Origin: Erythrocercus mccallii
Lineage: Eukaryota; Chordata; Aves; Passeriformes; Dicruridae
Length of the DNA: 64,000 bases
NCBI GenBank assembly: GCA_013397435.1
Contig: VZRG01002000.1
Span: 58,840 to 122,839 of the forward strand
Reading direction: 5' to 3'
The position numbers and the translations under genes were made by a program. Shown here piece by piece: positions 1 through 13,619 of the stretch; position 1 is the first letter of the stretch; the number at the start of each line of letters is the position of its first letter. The notes beneath the pieces were generated by a model. It saw nothing but the letters and a program-made list of their open reading frames with translations, ran no database searches and was not told the DNA's origin.

Positions 1-3000
1 GTAGTAATTCAGTGCTCTCCACATGCATGAACAAATTATGGCAACTTTTCATGGGCAGAGATGGGATACATTGGACTGTTCCTTCTAACTAAGGGATATC
101 TGCATTTTTCCAGCCTCATTCCACATAGATGAAATTATCCTTTCCCTCCTAGATTGTGCTGAAGTGAGCTGCAAGTGACTGTACTCCTTGAAGGTACTCT
201 GTTGAGCAGTCACTTTGAAGTCAAAAGTCTTCTGTTTTAGTAAAACCTGGGATGGTGCCTTTGATTTACCTCTGACATCTGCCAAGAAAAGGAAGTTTTG
301 CCTAAAGCAATCCTCTGCCTAGAGAGGACCACTGATTAAGGTTCCCAAAAGATGTTTGATGGGCTACTTCTCCAGCAGGAAATCCCATGCTTGTACCTAC
401 TTTTAACCAGTAGATATCTGTTAAAATGTATGATTTAGTGTGTACTTGCAATGTGATAAGGGTGGGAACCCATTTGTACTTTAGGAGTATGTTTACCAGA
501 AAGAAGAGCTCTAACATGAGTGGGCTGGGACACCACATAATTATCTCTTCTGCACAGCTGATTCTATATAGAAAAATGTGAGTATCTATTGCATGCAGAT
601 CATCTAGACTTGTACAAGCTGATGTGCTGTGAAATTTGGTAGCTGAATTAGTGTCCTTTATAATCAGTGTACTTTGAAATAAATGAGTATGTGGAATAAT
701 ACCTCTGGTATTTTTTATATAAGATTATTTATAGTGGATATTACATTAAAATTAACTGCTTTTTCATTATTGATATTTTTCTATAAGAGTTATGATTTCT
801 TGGATTTGAGCAGGTTGCTAAAAACTAGCTAAGTGTAGCAAAATACAGTATTTCTATTTAGATCTCCCCCCCAGCAGAATGATAAATAATTCCTATGCTG
901 TTGCTTTATTCTGTCCAACAAAAGGCAATCAGCTGTATCTCTGAATACGCCTTTTTGTTGGTTTCAGTACAATGCAATATCTCTGCTAGCATCTAGGCAG
1001 CTGCTGTCAACAGGGAAATGATGTGCCCTGTGACCAATATTCTTGAACTCTTATATTTACCTCCATAAGTAATTTAAAGGTTTGTGTAGGATTTGTGAGA
1101 TAATACAGTTCTTTCATACTTATATATATATGTGTGTGTATTTAAGTAAATGTGTATATAATATGTACATATATATTGCTAACAATTATTTTAATTAGTA
1201 ATACATAATTTCATTTGGAAAGCAAGTAGCATAATATCACATTATATTGTATTTCTAGTTATGCAGTTTATGCAGAGCAGATCCTTGCTAATTTATGCTG
1301 ATAAGCTCTTCACAAATGACTAAGTGTAGCGGCAAGAGCCTTGTAACACCAGTCCACAAGCTTGAGGTTAGCCACCATTTTGGCCTTCAGTCTGAGGAAA
1401 AACAACCATCTTGGCAGCTGCCTGGAAGCTTATTTTGGAATTGTAGAGAAGATAATAGAGCTCAGCTAATGGAAACTTGGCTTTTTCTTCTAATCCTTTT
1501 ATAATGAAAGATTGCCCCTTCAACTGAGGGAATCAAAGATCTGTAGGTAGTGAATGAGTGGTTTGGGATACTGACAAGCAGAATAGGAAGAGAAATCAGT
1601 GAAAGTTTCTTAACAAAGTGAAAGTAACCCCAAATCAAGTGAATTTGGAGGTGGAGATTGTAAACAAATAAACAAGTGCACTATAATTCTGAGCTATTTC
1701 TGAGCTATTTCTGAGCTAATTCTGTAGAATTCTGATACAACTATCAATGTATAGTACACCTGGAAATGTGGCTCTGCAAGCAGAAAAAAGTAAACCTCCC
1801 CAACAGCCAAGAGCTTTTTTCCAAGATTCTTCCCTGTTATGTACACTGTAACCACTGCCAGTATAAGATATATGAGAAAATGTACAAATGTTGTTTATTT
1901 ATGCTCTGTCTCACTCAAAAGTATAAGAAAAATATAATAAGAAGAGATGGCATCTTAAAGGAACAAGGTGGAGAAGTGTTTCTTTTTTTCCACACAGAGT
2001 GACTCCTGGGGGATGTGAATGGTCAATTAATGTATTTTTGGTCACGTGTTTTTTGACTTGTTTTAAGCTGTTGGGTCAGTTCAGTTAGTGGGATCAGTTA
2101 ATGATAATACTACATGCATCATAGGATGTAAAGTTTGTTAGATTTGACTAGTCCTAATGGGCTTGTGCTGAACTGTGTTGTCTCTAACCATTTTCTGTCC
2201 TGCTCTAAGGCAAAGTATCATAGTCTTACGTCTGTACCAAAGATTATCTTTAAAAGACATCCTGCGGTAAATTTGCTTTAAAGTATTGATTTTGCCGTTA
2301 AAATAGTAAGTCACAGTTGCCCAACCAAACAAGGGCAACTGAATAACAGCGGTCCTTAATACAGACTGCTATACCTTTGGAAAGATTCTCTTGTTTATGG
2401 GTAAAATTCTGCTTGTAGCCTGCATAATTAATGAAACTGAAAGAGGAAGTGGATTCTGTTCTCAGTGTGTGATCCTAAGAGCTTTTCTTGAGCACTTGTG
2501 GAAGGGTAGGACTGTAGTCTGTATAGCTGTGCTTTTTTTGACCTTTCAAACATGCTTGTGCTGTCTTAGCCTGTCTGCTCATCCTCTCATGCAGACCTGA
2601 TGAGCACTTGCAAACCCTTGGGATAGCTGGACACTGTCTTAAAACATGTTTTCCTGATGTTAGGGCATTTTAACTTTGGTATGAGTCATGATTAGTGTAA
2701 TAAAGGGCAAAGCCATATGTGTCTGCTTTCCCTTGCTATGGTCTTGTACATGATTTCCACTTACAGCTGGAATTGGTTTACTCTTCACCCATGTCCTTAC
2801 CTTTTCTTTTACAAACATAGATGAAAGCTAAATATTTGATTAGAAAATTAAATTATGTACTTATGTTTTTGTGGGCTATGTTTACATTTGATGACAGCTA
2901 CGTATTATGTTGTCTTTCTCTGCTGCTTTGGCTGCACTACAAAAACTATGGTAAGTTATGTTGTGATTATTCACAGCTTCCTCCTGACCATTTGGCACAA

Positions 3001-3500
3001 TCCCTCAACCAAATGCTGCTAATGTTACCAATGTAGATACTTCTAAATAATTGTGAGGTTGCATCCCTGCAAGGATAAAGAAATTTTATGCAAATTATTA
3101 GTATAGATGTCAAGTTCTTGCACTATAGCTGTTGCCATTATAGTCATCTATCTTGACATCATCTATGCATCTGGCATCAGGAGCATCTGCTTTGTCTTTC
3201 ATTATTGTCTGTTTGTCTCTCTCTGTTCTGTCAATCTGTCTTTTTGTTACAAAATACAGTTTAAGTTTTTGCGGGCTTCTTCATTGTTGTCCTATGTTTT
3301 AGAGGAATTTTATGATTTTTCCTTTCTAGTCTCACTCTGTTGGTTTCAATTCTGCAGATCTGACCTATATCAAAATAAATAAGAGCAACAAGCAAGGAAT
3401 CTGAAGCTTTTTTCTGCATTACATTTGCAGTGTATTTCACCATCAGAACTTTTAAACAAAAAGATAACTGCAGATTGCCAAAATATAATCGTATTTAGAA
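1..3500. other. No gene recognised
   Basis: AT-rich. Contains a short TA/TG stretch at 1120-1141 and three tandem TCTGAGCTATT units at about 1691-1725. Short open frames lack protein-like features. Confidence 0.6.
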
Positions 3501-3513
3501 CACAAGATTTCTC

Positions 3514-4600
3514 TCAGGAGGAGTTTGTACTTGACTTCGAGCTGCGAATCCTCTGTAATGCATGACGGACCACTGTAGGAAACCTGCCATTTTCTTTGGC
3601 AAACCTCAGTAGTGATAAGCATAGATCAAGTTCTTGGAGGTGATTTAGTTCATTTGTTTTGCAGCTTTCATAGAAATATGTAGAAAGCACTTTGCAGCAG
3701 ATTTTCAATACAGCTGAAAGTTGTTTGAAAATCTTTTCCAAATCTTTTGCTGAGTAAACATGCTGAAACTGAAACAAAATAAATATTTTGGTCACGAGAA
3801 AAATTTTCCTCTGGAAGTACTGAGTAAGAAGAGTGTTGCCATGTACTATCACATTAGAAAAAGGTGAGGAAATATTTATTTGGTTAAGGAAGCCTCTTGT
3901 TTGTTACGTTTTAATGACTTGTGTGTTGCTCAAGATGGGAGACTTGCAGAATGTCTGAGAGTTGTTCATGCTTCAGGACCATTTCCCAGCAGCACTCGGA
4001 GCAATTGTAAATGTAATTGTATTGATACTGTGACAAAATGTCAGAAATCTCAGAAATAATAGGTCTTAATACCCTAGTGAAAGCTCTGGTTGGCTTGATG
4101 TATTTATTCCTGGTGATGTACTGTGCCAAACAATTGAAACACTTCTATTCTGGGAATACCAGTAGGATGGAATGTGCACCATGGGACAGTTTTTGTGCTT
4201 GAATTCTCTAGTGGGTGGGAAGTATTTAAAGAGTGGGGGGCCAATCCACTGCCATATTTTTTTTTTCCTGAAGTCTGAATGATGGCTTTTGTATCTTCTG
4301 TGAAGACACATAGTTGCTTCACTGTTCCAGCACAAGTTGCTTAACAAAGTAGGGCTTAGCAGAGTAGGCATCCAAATCACACTGAGGGAAAGGGGGCTCA
4401 TGTCTTGGCATAAAATAATCAGCAAACACATAGTTAAAAGTGTTTTGCAAGACTGTTGAGTCGCTTGCAAACTGATTTAATTTTCCTATTTTAAGGACAG
4501 TAATCCACAACTGAAGCAATTTTTTACTTTTTTTCCTAGCCTGTAGTGAAGCAGGAAGAGAGACTGATGATAATTATTAGTATGTCTAAAAAAGCCTGAG
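3514..4600 (-). pseudogene. Unidentified protein-like segment, frame-broken, minus strand
   Basis: On the minus strand, consecutive stretches in different frames read like ordinary globular protein. 4519 to about 4322 gives LWITVLKIGKLNQFASDS and later PFPQCDLDAYSAKPYFVKQL. Then, after a frame change, KQLCVFTEDTKAIIQTSG. Around 4125-4200 comes PRIEVFQLFGTV, then another shift into YITRNKYIKPTRAFTRVLRP. A separate piece (about 3770 down to 3514) follows a good acceptor (TTTTGTTTCAG) and includes NHLQELDLCLSLLRFAKENG before a stop. I do not recognise the family. It could be a decayed gene or retrocopy, or exons of a minus-strand gene whose splice sites I have misplaced. The absence of a single long frame favours decay. 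Confidence 0.35.
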
Positions 4601-4915
4601 ATTGAAAAGCATTGGCTTCCATCCTTGGAATAGAATAGTAGTTTGGAACAGCCTTCTGGTACATGAGACTAGAAAGTCAGTCTTCTGTGTCCTAGTGTTC
4701 CCAATTTGTCTCATTTAATCTATATTAAGCCTTTCAGGTTTTATAGAAGCTTTGGTTAGGTTTAGTGATTGAGATCTCTCACAAAAGGTACTCTAATAAG
4801 AAAACCATTTGTTAGCCTTCATTTTGTCTATTAATAATAGGAAAATACATGGTTGTGTTTCAGGTAATTTTCCTTCAGTCAAGTTTCTTATTGCATTTTC
4901 TAAAGTATTCAGGAG

Positions 4916-4942
4916 ATATATATATATATATATATATATATA
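4916..4942. repeat. (AT)n microsatellite
   Basis: Uninterrupted TA dinucleotide run of about 27 bases. Confidence 0.95.
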
Positions 4943-5884
4943 CTGTCATCCTATTCTGCAATTTACCAGTACATGCTCATTATCTTTAGGGTTCTGTCTT
5001 TGTTGTTAGCATTCAGGAATCATTTCATTAGTGTATTATCCAGAAATCAAAAAATAACATACTGTGACTATCAAATTCTCATTTATGCAGTTTACTATAG
5101 TTATAGTTTGACTTAAATGGATTCAGTGGATGGGAGAGTACTGTTAGTTAGAAAATGTTTAGGTGCATTAAAATAAATTATTGCTGATGGTTAAGATTCA
5201 AGAAACAACTCTTTGTAAGTCATAATATGAATTGTATCCTAAAAACATGCTAGGATTTGAACTTCTTTCAGTTCACACTGTTCTTAATTACAAGATTGCT
5301 TTGCTTTAGATTCAATAATTGATTTTTTGAATAGTTTATTCCATTTTGCCGCTGTCAGGATAACCGAAGTCCAGTTTTAACTTAATGCCTTTAGATTGCT
5401 TACTAAATACAATTTGTGGTGGACTTATCTTTAGCGAAGGACATGTGGATAATTTGCTTCTGTTCTTGAATATCTGATCAGTCTTGTAAACTCTCCTATG
5501 CTTACATTACAGTTTGATCTTCAATTTACCATTCTGCATCATCTTGTCCCTGTTTCCCTTGCTTACCTGATTGTTTCCATTTCCACTTGCTTTCCCCTCT
5601 ATTTTTTTCATTCCTTCTTTTTTTCCCTCAAGAAGATTTTTTAATTCCACTTAATCATTAATCAAGCCCCATTAATCGCAGTTTAGATGGACATCTGCTA
5701 TTGTGTCTTTTAAGCTGAAGAACAAATATTGCTGTTGCTGCATTGACAGAGAAAGAAGTCTGGGAAGCTGAAATCATTAGCATTCTAAAACATTTGATCA
5801 GTCCTATTTTAATACCTGACCAAACAAAAAAACAGCACCAAACAAAAATCGCCCACAATCATGCCATCCTGGAAGCAGCACTCA

Positions 5885-5902
5885 TAAAAAAAAAAAAAAA
5901 AG
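5885..5902. repeat. Poly(A) run
   Basis: A homopolymer run of about 17 with no recognised retrocopy upstream. Confidence 0.85.
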
Positions 5903-6075
5903 AAACACTGCTATTGCATGTATTTTCTTAGTAATTACGTAAGTCCAGTTTAGGTGACTCGGGAATCTGAATAGGCAAACATTCAGAAGAGCTCTACTGC
6001 TGTAAAAAAATCTCAACAGAGTGGTTCCTGTATGAGGATGCTCTCACTAAGAGGCCAAGGAAAGTCCTGAATAAG

Positions 6076-6238
6076 TTGGGGGTTTTGTGTAGGTGTGTTT
6101 TTGTGGGTTGTGATGGGGTTTTTTTTGGTTAGTGGTTTGGTTTTTTTTAATTGGTTTTTTGGGTTTTTTTTTTGGTTGGTTGTTTTTTTTGTTTGGGTTT
6201 GTTTGTTTTGTGGTGTGGTTTGGTTTTTTTTTTTTTCT
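6076..6238. repeat. T/G-only low-complexity tract
   Basis: About 160 bases almost entirely of T runs broken by GG, GGG or G. The resulting open frame (6095-6340) is an artefact, rich in Phe, Val, Trp and Gly. Similar shorter tract at 45213-45270. Confidence 0.9.
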
Positions 6239-9079
6239 GAGAGCTCTTTAAAACAATATCAGTACTCTGAGATTGGCAAGTGTATCTGTCAACCAGTCCT
6301 GTTTTCCTCCTGGCTTATTGACAGTGATCGCACCTTTTAAATTACTGTTAGTGTGGTCTGCTTGTAACAGGATCCTGTTAGTCTACTTCTTTACATTTTT
6401 TTTATGCTCCTAGTTCAGTTTATAGATGTCTCTTCACCTTAGATGAGCTCAAACTGGGTTACTAGAGTAGAGAAAACCTTCCAGAAAATAGTAAAAGGAT
6501 AGTCAAAAAGCTTCTGATACTTATCTTTGGCATCAGTTTCTCTAGCATAAGGTCTGCTGCTTGAAACATGAGAGAAACTGAAGATTTCTTGCTATTTTCA
6601 CTGCATGTGTTTGCAGCTTTTCTTGGAATTTCTGTAGTCACACAAATTTAGGTTCCTCTTTAAGAACTCCATCTGTCTTATTAAATAACAAATGAGAAGA
6701 TACAATTTAGAAGCAGTAGAGAAAGATGAAGTTTCTGAACCACTATTTCAGACTAGTTCAAGTCTCATTCAGCTTACAGGAAAGACTTAACCTGGCCCTT
6801 TCCCGTGGAACGCAAGAGGTACCTGTCTTTTTAATTGAGCAAGTTAAAAAAGATTTGCAAGACTTAGAATCTCAACTTCCAAATTCATAATGCTGAATTA
6901 TATCCAGGAAAGGAATGTATATCAAAGTGAATGCTTTTCTTCTTGTAACATAAACAGTCCTTTTTTTGACATTTCCTTTTATTAATCTCTGTCAACACAG
7001 GGTTGTTTCTACAAAACATCTCTCTTTTTTCACATTAGTTTCTGGTTACCTTACATAATTTACAATATGTTGGAGTGTTGATTTCATTCTTTGCAGTTAT
7101 TTTCTGTGATGAGCTTCGAAACAGATTGACTCTTGACTGGCAAAATGTTTTAGGGGACATGAAGAGCTGATTTTGTTTTAATGGGTAATGGTGCAGTGTA
7201 AATGACACCAATTCAGAGGAGACTAGACAAATGCTACTGCTCACTGAGATATTTAATTAGTGCTGTGCATTCTAAAGTACAGAAAGCAGATTGAGTATAC
7301 AGTAATCCCTTTATATGATTGGTCTTTATGTACGTTCTTAGGTAGCCTTTTGATTTTGGACCAGCTATCCACATTAAAAATCTATAAAACATTTTTACCT
7401 CTAAGGATGAACAGAATGGAAATATGTCATTAAGGAGGGTCCCGTTTCATATACGGTGGCAGAATGGTAATAAAAATGTGGTTAGGAAAAGAAGGGAGAG
7501 AATAATTTGAGATTCAGGATGGAGAATTACTTAAGAATGTGAACTAGGAAATGAGGGTTGAAGGACATTGACAGAACAGAAGGAAACAGATTACAGGACC
7601 TGGAACATTGAAGGTCACAGATAATGAAAATAGCACTTATGAATCCTTGAACATGTTCTACTTATTTTTTAGCCAAAAGTATTCCTTGAAGATCTCCCTA
7701 TCACGAAGGGATTGCTCTCTTAGCAGAACAGTCACTTCTGCTCAACTGGAAAGGAAGACTGTAGCCTGCTAGCTAAATATAGGAAAAGTGTTATTATGCA
7801 ATAACTTGTGGACACATGTCACCCTGGAGTGCTAAAATCTAGCATTTTTGAGTCACAGTGAAAAAAAAATCCTTCCAATTAAAATTTAAAATTTATATGT
7901 GTTTATGCTCACAGACCACACATGGAAACAAACAGTAGGTAAAATACATTTGTTGCAAAATTGCTAGTTAATAGTTTGGGGTGTTTTAGCTTCTCCAGAG
8001 ATTTGGAATATTTACTGAGTGCTGATAATAACCTCACGTATTTCGCATTTACACATAATATAGTACAGATATAATGTCTTTCTCCTCACTTTACTTTCTT
8101 GAAAGAGATGTGTGGGTTAACAGAATATAGGAAAAAGTAGGATACAAGCATGCACTGTGGAATCTTCCCTCTAAACACTGACACTTCAATTTTGCAATAC
8201 CTTTAGTTTGCATCAACCAAAAGTTCATCTGAATGAATATGTTGTGGTGGCTCACCAGAGAGGGCAAATTTGGACTGCACACCATAACATTTCTGTTGAT
8301 GTGCAATTCCCTCAAGGTCTTAAGAGGTGGGATTAGGCATCCTGTGGTAATGCCTTCTGTAGGCTCAGTCATCGTTTAAGCACAGGATCTGAAGGCCATA
8401 AAAAGAGTGCTGTGACCTGCACTGGCTCCAAGTACATGTGTCCTGAGAGCATTTGCTTAGAATACCATTGGGAAAGACAGAATTCTTCATGGCACCAATA
8501 GCAGAGTTACTAGCCACAGAAACTTTACTCTTATAAATTCCATGTAGCAAAGCACGTTACCTGCACCTTCTAGCTGCATGTTAGGCTTATGTGCTTTCAG
8601 TCCACCTCTTTGGTATCTGTGTACTAGCAACTGGCTTCATATATTGCAGAGAAAAGTGTAAGTAACTTGGGTGTTAATGCATATCACTTCAAAAAATGCA
8701 GTTTTGCTAGGGACATGTAACAACAGTAACAGCAATAATAACAATGTATTAGTTATTAGTAGTATAATATTTCTTGACTATACTTTTCAGTGCCAGATAA
8801 CTCTAAAAAAAAGACCTGGAGATGATTCAGCAATAAAACTGTAATGCTAAAGGCTCAGTTTTCAAAATTTACTTTGCTTCCAGTTCCTAGGATTTCACAG
8901 TTTTCACAGGATATCACAACCTCGTCACATATAAGAGCAGTAACTCATTTCCAGTTATAATTTATGTGATTATTAATATTCACCAAATATAAGACATCAA
9001 TTTCTAGGAAAAAATTGGAGATTAAACCAGAGATTAACTTTTAAGCATCTGGGCCTAATATTAAGCATTTCTAGCTGAG

Positions 9080-9420
9080 AAAATAGTACCAGAATGTGGG
9101 TCTGATTTTCTGAGTTTGTAAATTTCTTCAGCCTGTTAGTGGCTGATTCCTTCTCTTTTGAGAATCCATTCCTCTCAAGAAGAGTGAAATGTAAACGTCT
9201 TCTATCTTTCATAAACACTTACAGGTTTCTCATAATAATTCTCTCACAGATGTTGTTTCTATTATTTAACCAATGAAGAGAACTGTTGTCTTTACTAAAC
9301 CGATCATATAGTTCTTTAGCGCAGCATGTTATAAAAGAGTTCTGTAAAAAAATAAAATAGCCTTGTGATCTTCTTTCTACCTGGAGTCAAGCTCTTCCTT
9401 TCATGTCCAACTGCAACACC
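9080..9420 (+). mobile_element. Solo LTR of an endogenous retrovirus (copy 1)
   Basis: Shares a collinear block with 48440-48800: TGATTTTCTGAG, TTTAACCAATG or its variant, TTAGCGCAGCATGTTATA, an A-rich poly(A)-signal region, then TGGAGTCAAGCTCTTC and a GTCCAAC(A/T)GC end. That arrangement (signal, then short R/U5 ending near GTCCAAC..CGACA) is typical of avian ERVK-type LTRs. No retroviral coding sequence is next to it, so it is a solo LTR. The left edge is uncertain. Confidence 0.6.
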
Positions 9421-11974
9421 AGAACTTCTAGTCAGCAAGTACTTCTATACATTATGATTTTATTGCTTACTGTTATTCTCAGAATGTTAACATACATCTT
9501 CAGTGCATAAAGCTGAGTCTAGGACTGTAAAATGCTCAGGTTTCGTGACTTTGTAAGAAGGTGAGACATTCTACTTCTGAGACTAGGAAGGAATTTTCTG
9601 GTCTTTCATCAGAGTAAACCAAATTCTTATTAATATGGCTTCCATCCTCTCATATTTTTTCACAACTCTCTTAAAAGCTTTCTTGGTGTTGCTAAGATTA
9701 ATACGTATTCTGGGAATCTCCCCAAGTCCCCCAAATCATATTTTGCCTCCTATTTGGTGTAGTTTTGATTTGTCTTTGAGCTGTTTCTTCTACACAAGCT
9801 ACTTGTCTGTCTGGTAAATATTCATGTGTTAAACATTCACATTAAATGTTCACATCCACAGTGGGCTGTGATTCCCTCCTTCCTTCTTCCCTCTCCCTCC
9901 AGCAGCTGGAATACACTTTTCATGTCATTTATGTATAATGAGTGTGTCATATTCTGGAGCTCCTGCAAAGTCTTTAAGAATATCTCCTCCCCCTTAGAAA
10001 ACAGTGAGGGTCTGATCCAGCATCTGTATTTAACCAAATGCCCAGCTTTTGGATCCTCAACACTTGTTAAGATGGCCTACGGCCCATTCCTATAATGAAG
10101 CAGATATTGGGCTGGATTATCACTGAATACTCTATTTTGAACAACAAGAAGCATTGTAGAAATGTTCCCAGAGGATTTTATCTTTCGTGATCACGTCTTC
10201 ATTAATTCCACATATAGCTGATACACATCTAATGATTCATATATATGACTTCTAGTCCTGTAATAATTTCAGTCTAGACGGACATTCAGGACTCTTATTT
10301 ATGCCACTGTGTCTGTGGATTTACATCTAGGATTATACTTTTCAATTGTTTTTGTTCTAAATTGATACACCAACAGCAATAGAAGACAAGTTCCAAATTA
10401 GGGTTAAGTTACCCATCACAAACTGGAAAATCTTCAAACTAGTTATAACAACCCAGTCTTATACAATGAGCATATAGTGTATTTTTCTGTTGAAATGGAG
10501 GGGGAATCTGAGCTAGTTCTGTGCTTTAGACACTAACTTGACACCTGCTTCTGCAGAAACAGATTGTTTCCTAGAAAAACTTTTCTCATAATGTACAGTG
10601 CTTGGTAGAGTAGCATTGCAAGTCAGTCTGTGTACAGATGTAGGGATCACTGTGTATCAGTTTTTACAGATATCTAGCTAACGTGAAAGTTTCCAGACTT
10701 AGTCCACTTACATCCAAAATTAATTTTCAGCTCACCATTCAAATCATAATTTCTTTAACACCTAATAATGAAACATATGGAGACCTTATTTTCTGCATTA
10801 GTGTGCAACAATCTCATTAATTGTGTTTGTTGGAAGTGCCAAGAAGTTCCTTTGAGGAATAAAAACCTGTAACTAATATTGGATTATTTATTTGCTAAAA
10901 GTCCTAGGAATCAAACCTGGCTCAAAGGATGCAGATCAACTTAGCGTAATATTTTGTTCCTTTAGAAGCCTATAGAAACAGAAAACATCAGTAGTCACAG
11001 TTTGTCTTTTGTCTAAGAACACATTTAGCTTTGCGTAAAGTCAAGCTTCTGATTCCAGAGTATTTTCTTTTACAAAGACAAAACAGAGAATACAGTGGAA
11101 GTCTTTTTTTTGTTAATAAATAAAAAAACTTGGAATAAAGGGTGACTTCTGACCCATTCTAAGCAACTGTGTTTGCTGAAATAAATTCTTAAATTACATC
11201 TGCCTGTATTATAATTTTGAGAATATAGTCACTGTTCCAGACACAGAGCCATTGTTAACACTCCTAAGACTACAGAGCACATCCTACAGTAAGTGACAGA
11301 AATAAAGGCAAAATAAATGAAAATGTGCCTTCCTGTTAAAATACTGGATCTAATTAACATAGCCTTACAAACTCTTAACTGTCATTGCATATCTAATGGT
11401 TCAGAAACAACCAGGGAGAGGTCGTGCGTTGTTCATTATACCAGACAGTATACTGAACAGAGACTGTACAGAAAGATAGGCATTCATAAAAATGCATCTT
11501 ATGTACAATGTTAAATAAACATAAATTTTAACCTCTGTTAAAGCAGCTATAGTTATGACTCACCAAAGCCCCATCTGAATGGTTTATTTTTGTATTCTAA
11601 TATCGTACTGAATATTAGTAACCAAGTGCAGCAGTTGGTCGTGCATTTGGCAGTGGGACTTTCAGTGAAATTGTGGGTGCTTGGTTAAAACAATGCACTT
11701 TGTAAAGGCAAAGTAAGACATTTTCTAGCTTTGGAAATGCCTTGAACTATCAACATGTCATATGTTAAATTGTCCAGCTTCATGTAGTGTAATTTACCAG
11801 ACACTGCTCTGCAGAAATGATCTATTGGTATTAAGCAATGTTTGAGTGAAACAGCCCTTTAGCTGTTGTGGAGGGTATTCTTTTGAGAGACAATGTTTTA
11901 CTAATGTTAAATATGCTTTAAGTTCTGTTACGTTGTTCTTTAGTAAAAATTAAATAGTCACTCTCTATGTAACC
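9421..11974. other. No gene recognised
   Basis: AT-rich, no repeats I can name and no exon-like segment with paired splice sites. Confidence 0.55.
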
Positions 11975-12425
11975 CTCTCGCTGCCAGATCAAGGTTTGCC
12001 TTGGAAGCTGGCCCACTATCGCCGGGATTTGCCTTGCAGGCATGGCCTGTTGGATGGCGCCCAGCAAGGCCAGCAGGGCCGAGCGAGCCCCGGGCTGCGC
12101 CAGCCTGTGGCTGGGAAGCAGAGCTGGCCGCTGGGACGGTGCTGCGGGCAGGGCACAGCATGATAGGGACTGGGCTGAGTAGGGTCTCCGTGGCCTCGGG
12201 CAGGAGAGCGAAAGCGCCCTGGGCTGTGCCTGGCGAGGGTACGGCCGAGCTGCGGCTCGGGCTCCCCAGAGGGCACCGGCCCTGGCTGAGGCCTCCTCGC
12301 TGCGCTGCTCCGGAGCTGCTCCAAAGACGGCTGAAGGAGGACGGCGGAGAGCTCTCAGGGCTTGGCATTAGAACTTCTCTCACTCAGGTGTGCGCCAAAA
12401 GGGAATGCCTGAGGCGTAGACCTGA
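11975..12425. promoter_or_regulatory. Isolated CpG-rich block, candidate CpG-island promoter
   Basis: About 400 bases of GC-rich sequence with dense CpG dinucleotides, bounded sharply by AT-rich DNA on both sides. Open frames on both strands here (12001-12567 +, 11958-12383 -) look like by-products of GC content: low complexity, rich in Ala, Pro, Arg and Gly, with no domain I recognise. It lies about 7.4 kb upstream of the first SLC44A5-like coding exon, and CAG|GTGTGC at about 12388 could serve as a splice donor. A promoter with a non-coding first exon is one reading; a GC-rich inserted repeat is another. Confidence 0.45.
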
Positions 12426-13619
12426 ACTAGGGCAGAAAATGTTTTGCTCTGCTTCCAGTTTTTCAATCTCTCTAAGCAAAAGAATGGTTTTATTTCAGAT
12501 ATGGAATGCAAGGAGAATGGTGACGACACCCACAGAAAACATGTTGCACCTGCTTGTCATACAATAATGACATCCAAGGACTTGTTAAAGAAACTGATTA
12601 AAATTTTACTAATTCTCTAAGCGATGCAGGGATCAGATATTCTGGATGGTTTTCTGTCTTCTCTAGTAATCAGCCATCATAGCTGTGTGTGGTTCCCATG
12701 CCAGATTCTCACAGACTGTAGGGCTAAGAGTTTCTCAAAGGTGTGCATTTAATTACTAGACACAATCTTCCAGAAACTGTGCTAGTTTTGAAGACCATAC
12801 CTCATAGATTTGAGTCCCCTTTTCCCTCACAATAAAGGGCTGTAGGAGTTGATATTTGTATATTCTATTGAAAAACAAAGGGTGAGAGACAGTAGTTTGT
12901 CTTGAGCGAATCAGGATGTCTGGCTTAAAATTAAAAAAAAATTGTAATTTCTTAATGTTATTTTTAAAAGCAGAACTTTATGTGTATACTTCTTTTACAG
13001 AATACTCTCACGTCATTTCTCTGGTTTTAAACTGATCTATGCTACAAAGTTCTTATTCAAATGCTTCTACTTCAATAGAAGGAAAAACATAATTTGTAAT
13101 GCCACTTCCAGTAGTCTATTTGCATCTAAAAGAAATTTTAAATTCGCTACGTAAATTCTAAATGGAAGCTTCTAAATAGGTTGTAACAGTTGTTTTCTAG
13201 TGGGTGCTTGTTAGTATAAATATTAATATGAAATAAAAGACAATTTAAAATTGTTTGGTTTTAGTTCTTGATGGAAAATTGTGACAAATCTATGAATTGT
13301 CTACATTTTGGAGTAATTAATCAGGTAGGACCAAGAGTCCATCTTACAGAAAATTATAGTAATTATCAAAGGTCAGAGTCCACAAGATGTAACTATTTTG
13401 TGGAATGTGAACCTTGTGCTAAAGGTTTAGTGATATAAATTTTGTTAGTCCCAAACATGAATTGGGGAAGACCATTAGGAGTCTGCTTTCCCCTTAACAA
13501 TAAATCATAACTTGTTCTAGAGCTAAAGGTTATCTTATTTGTTTTACACCTTCCATTTGATTTGTGTATCAGACTAATTTAATTTTGTAATAGTAGTGAT
13601 AAGGGTTTGCTGTTGTTGA

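Larger units (their letters stand above)
4601..9079. other. No gene recognised
   Basis: AT-rich flank or 5' intron with the (AT)n, poly(A) and T/G tracts listed separately. Nothing coding recognised on either strand. Confidence 0.6.

Noticed and set aside
6095..6340. 81-codon ORF rich in Phe, Trp and Val
   Set aside because: Product of a T/G-only tract.
12001..12567. 188-codon + strand ORF and overlapping 141-codon - strand ORF
   Set aside because: Both follow from high GC content (few stops), are low-complexity and have no recognisable domain or exon boundaries.
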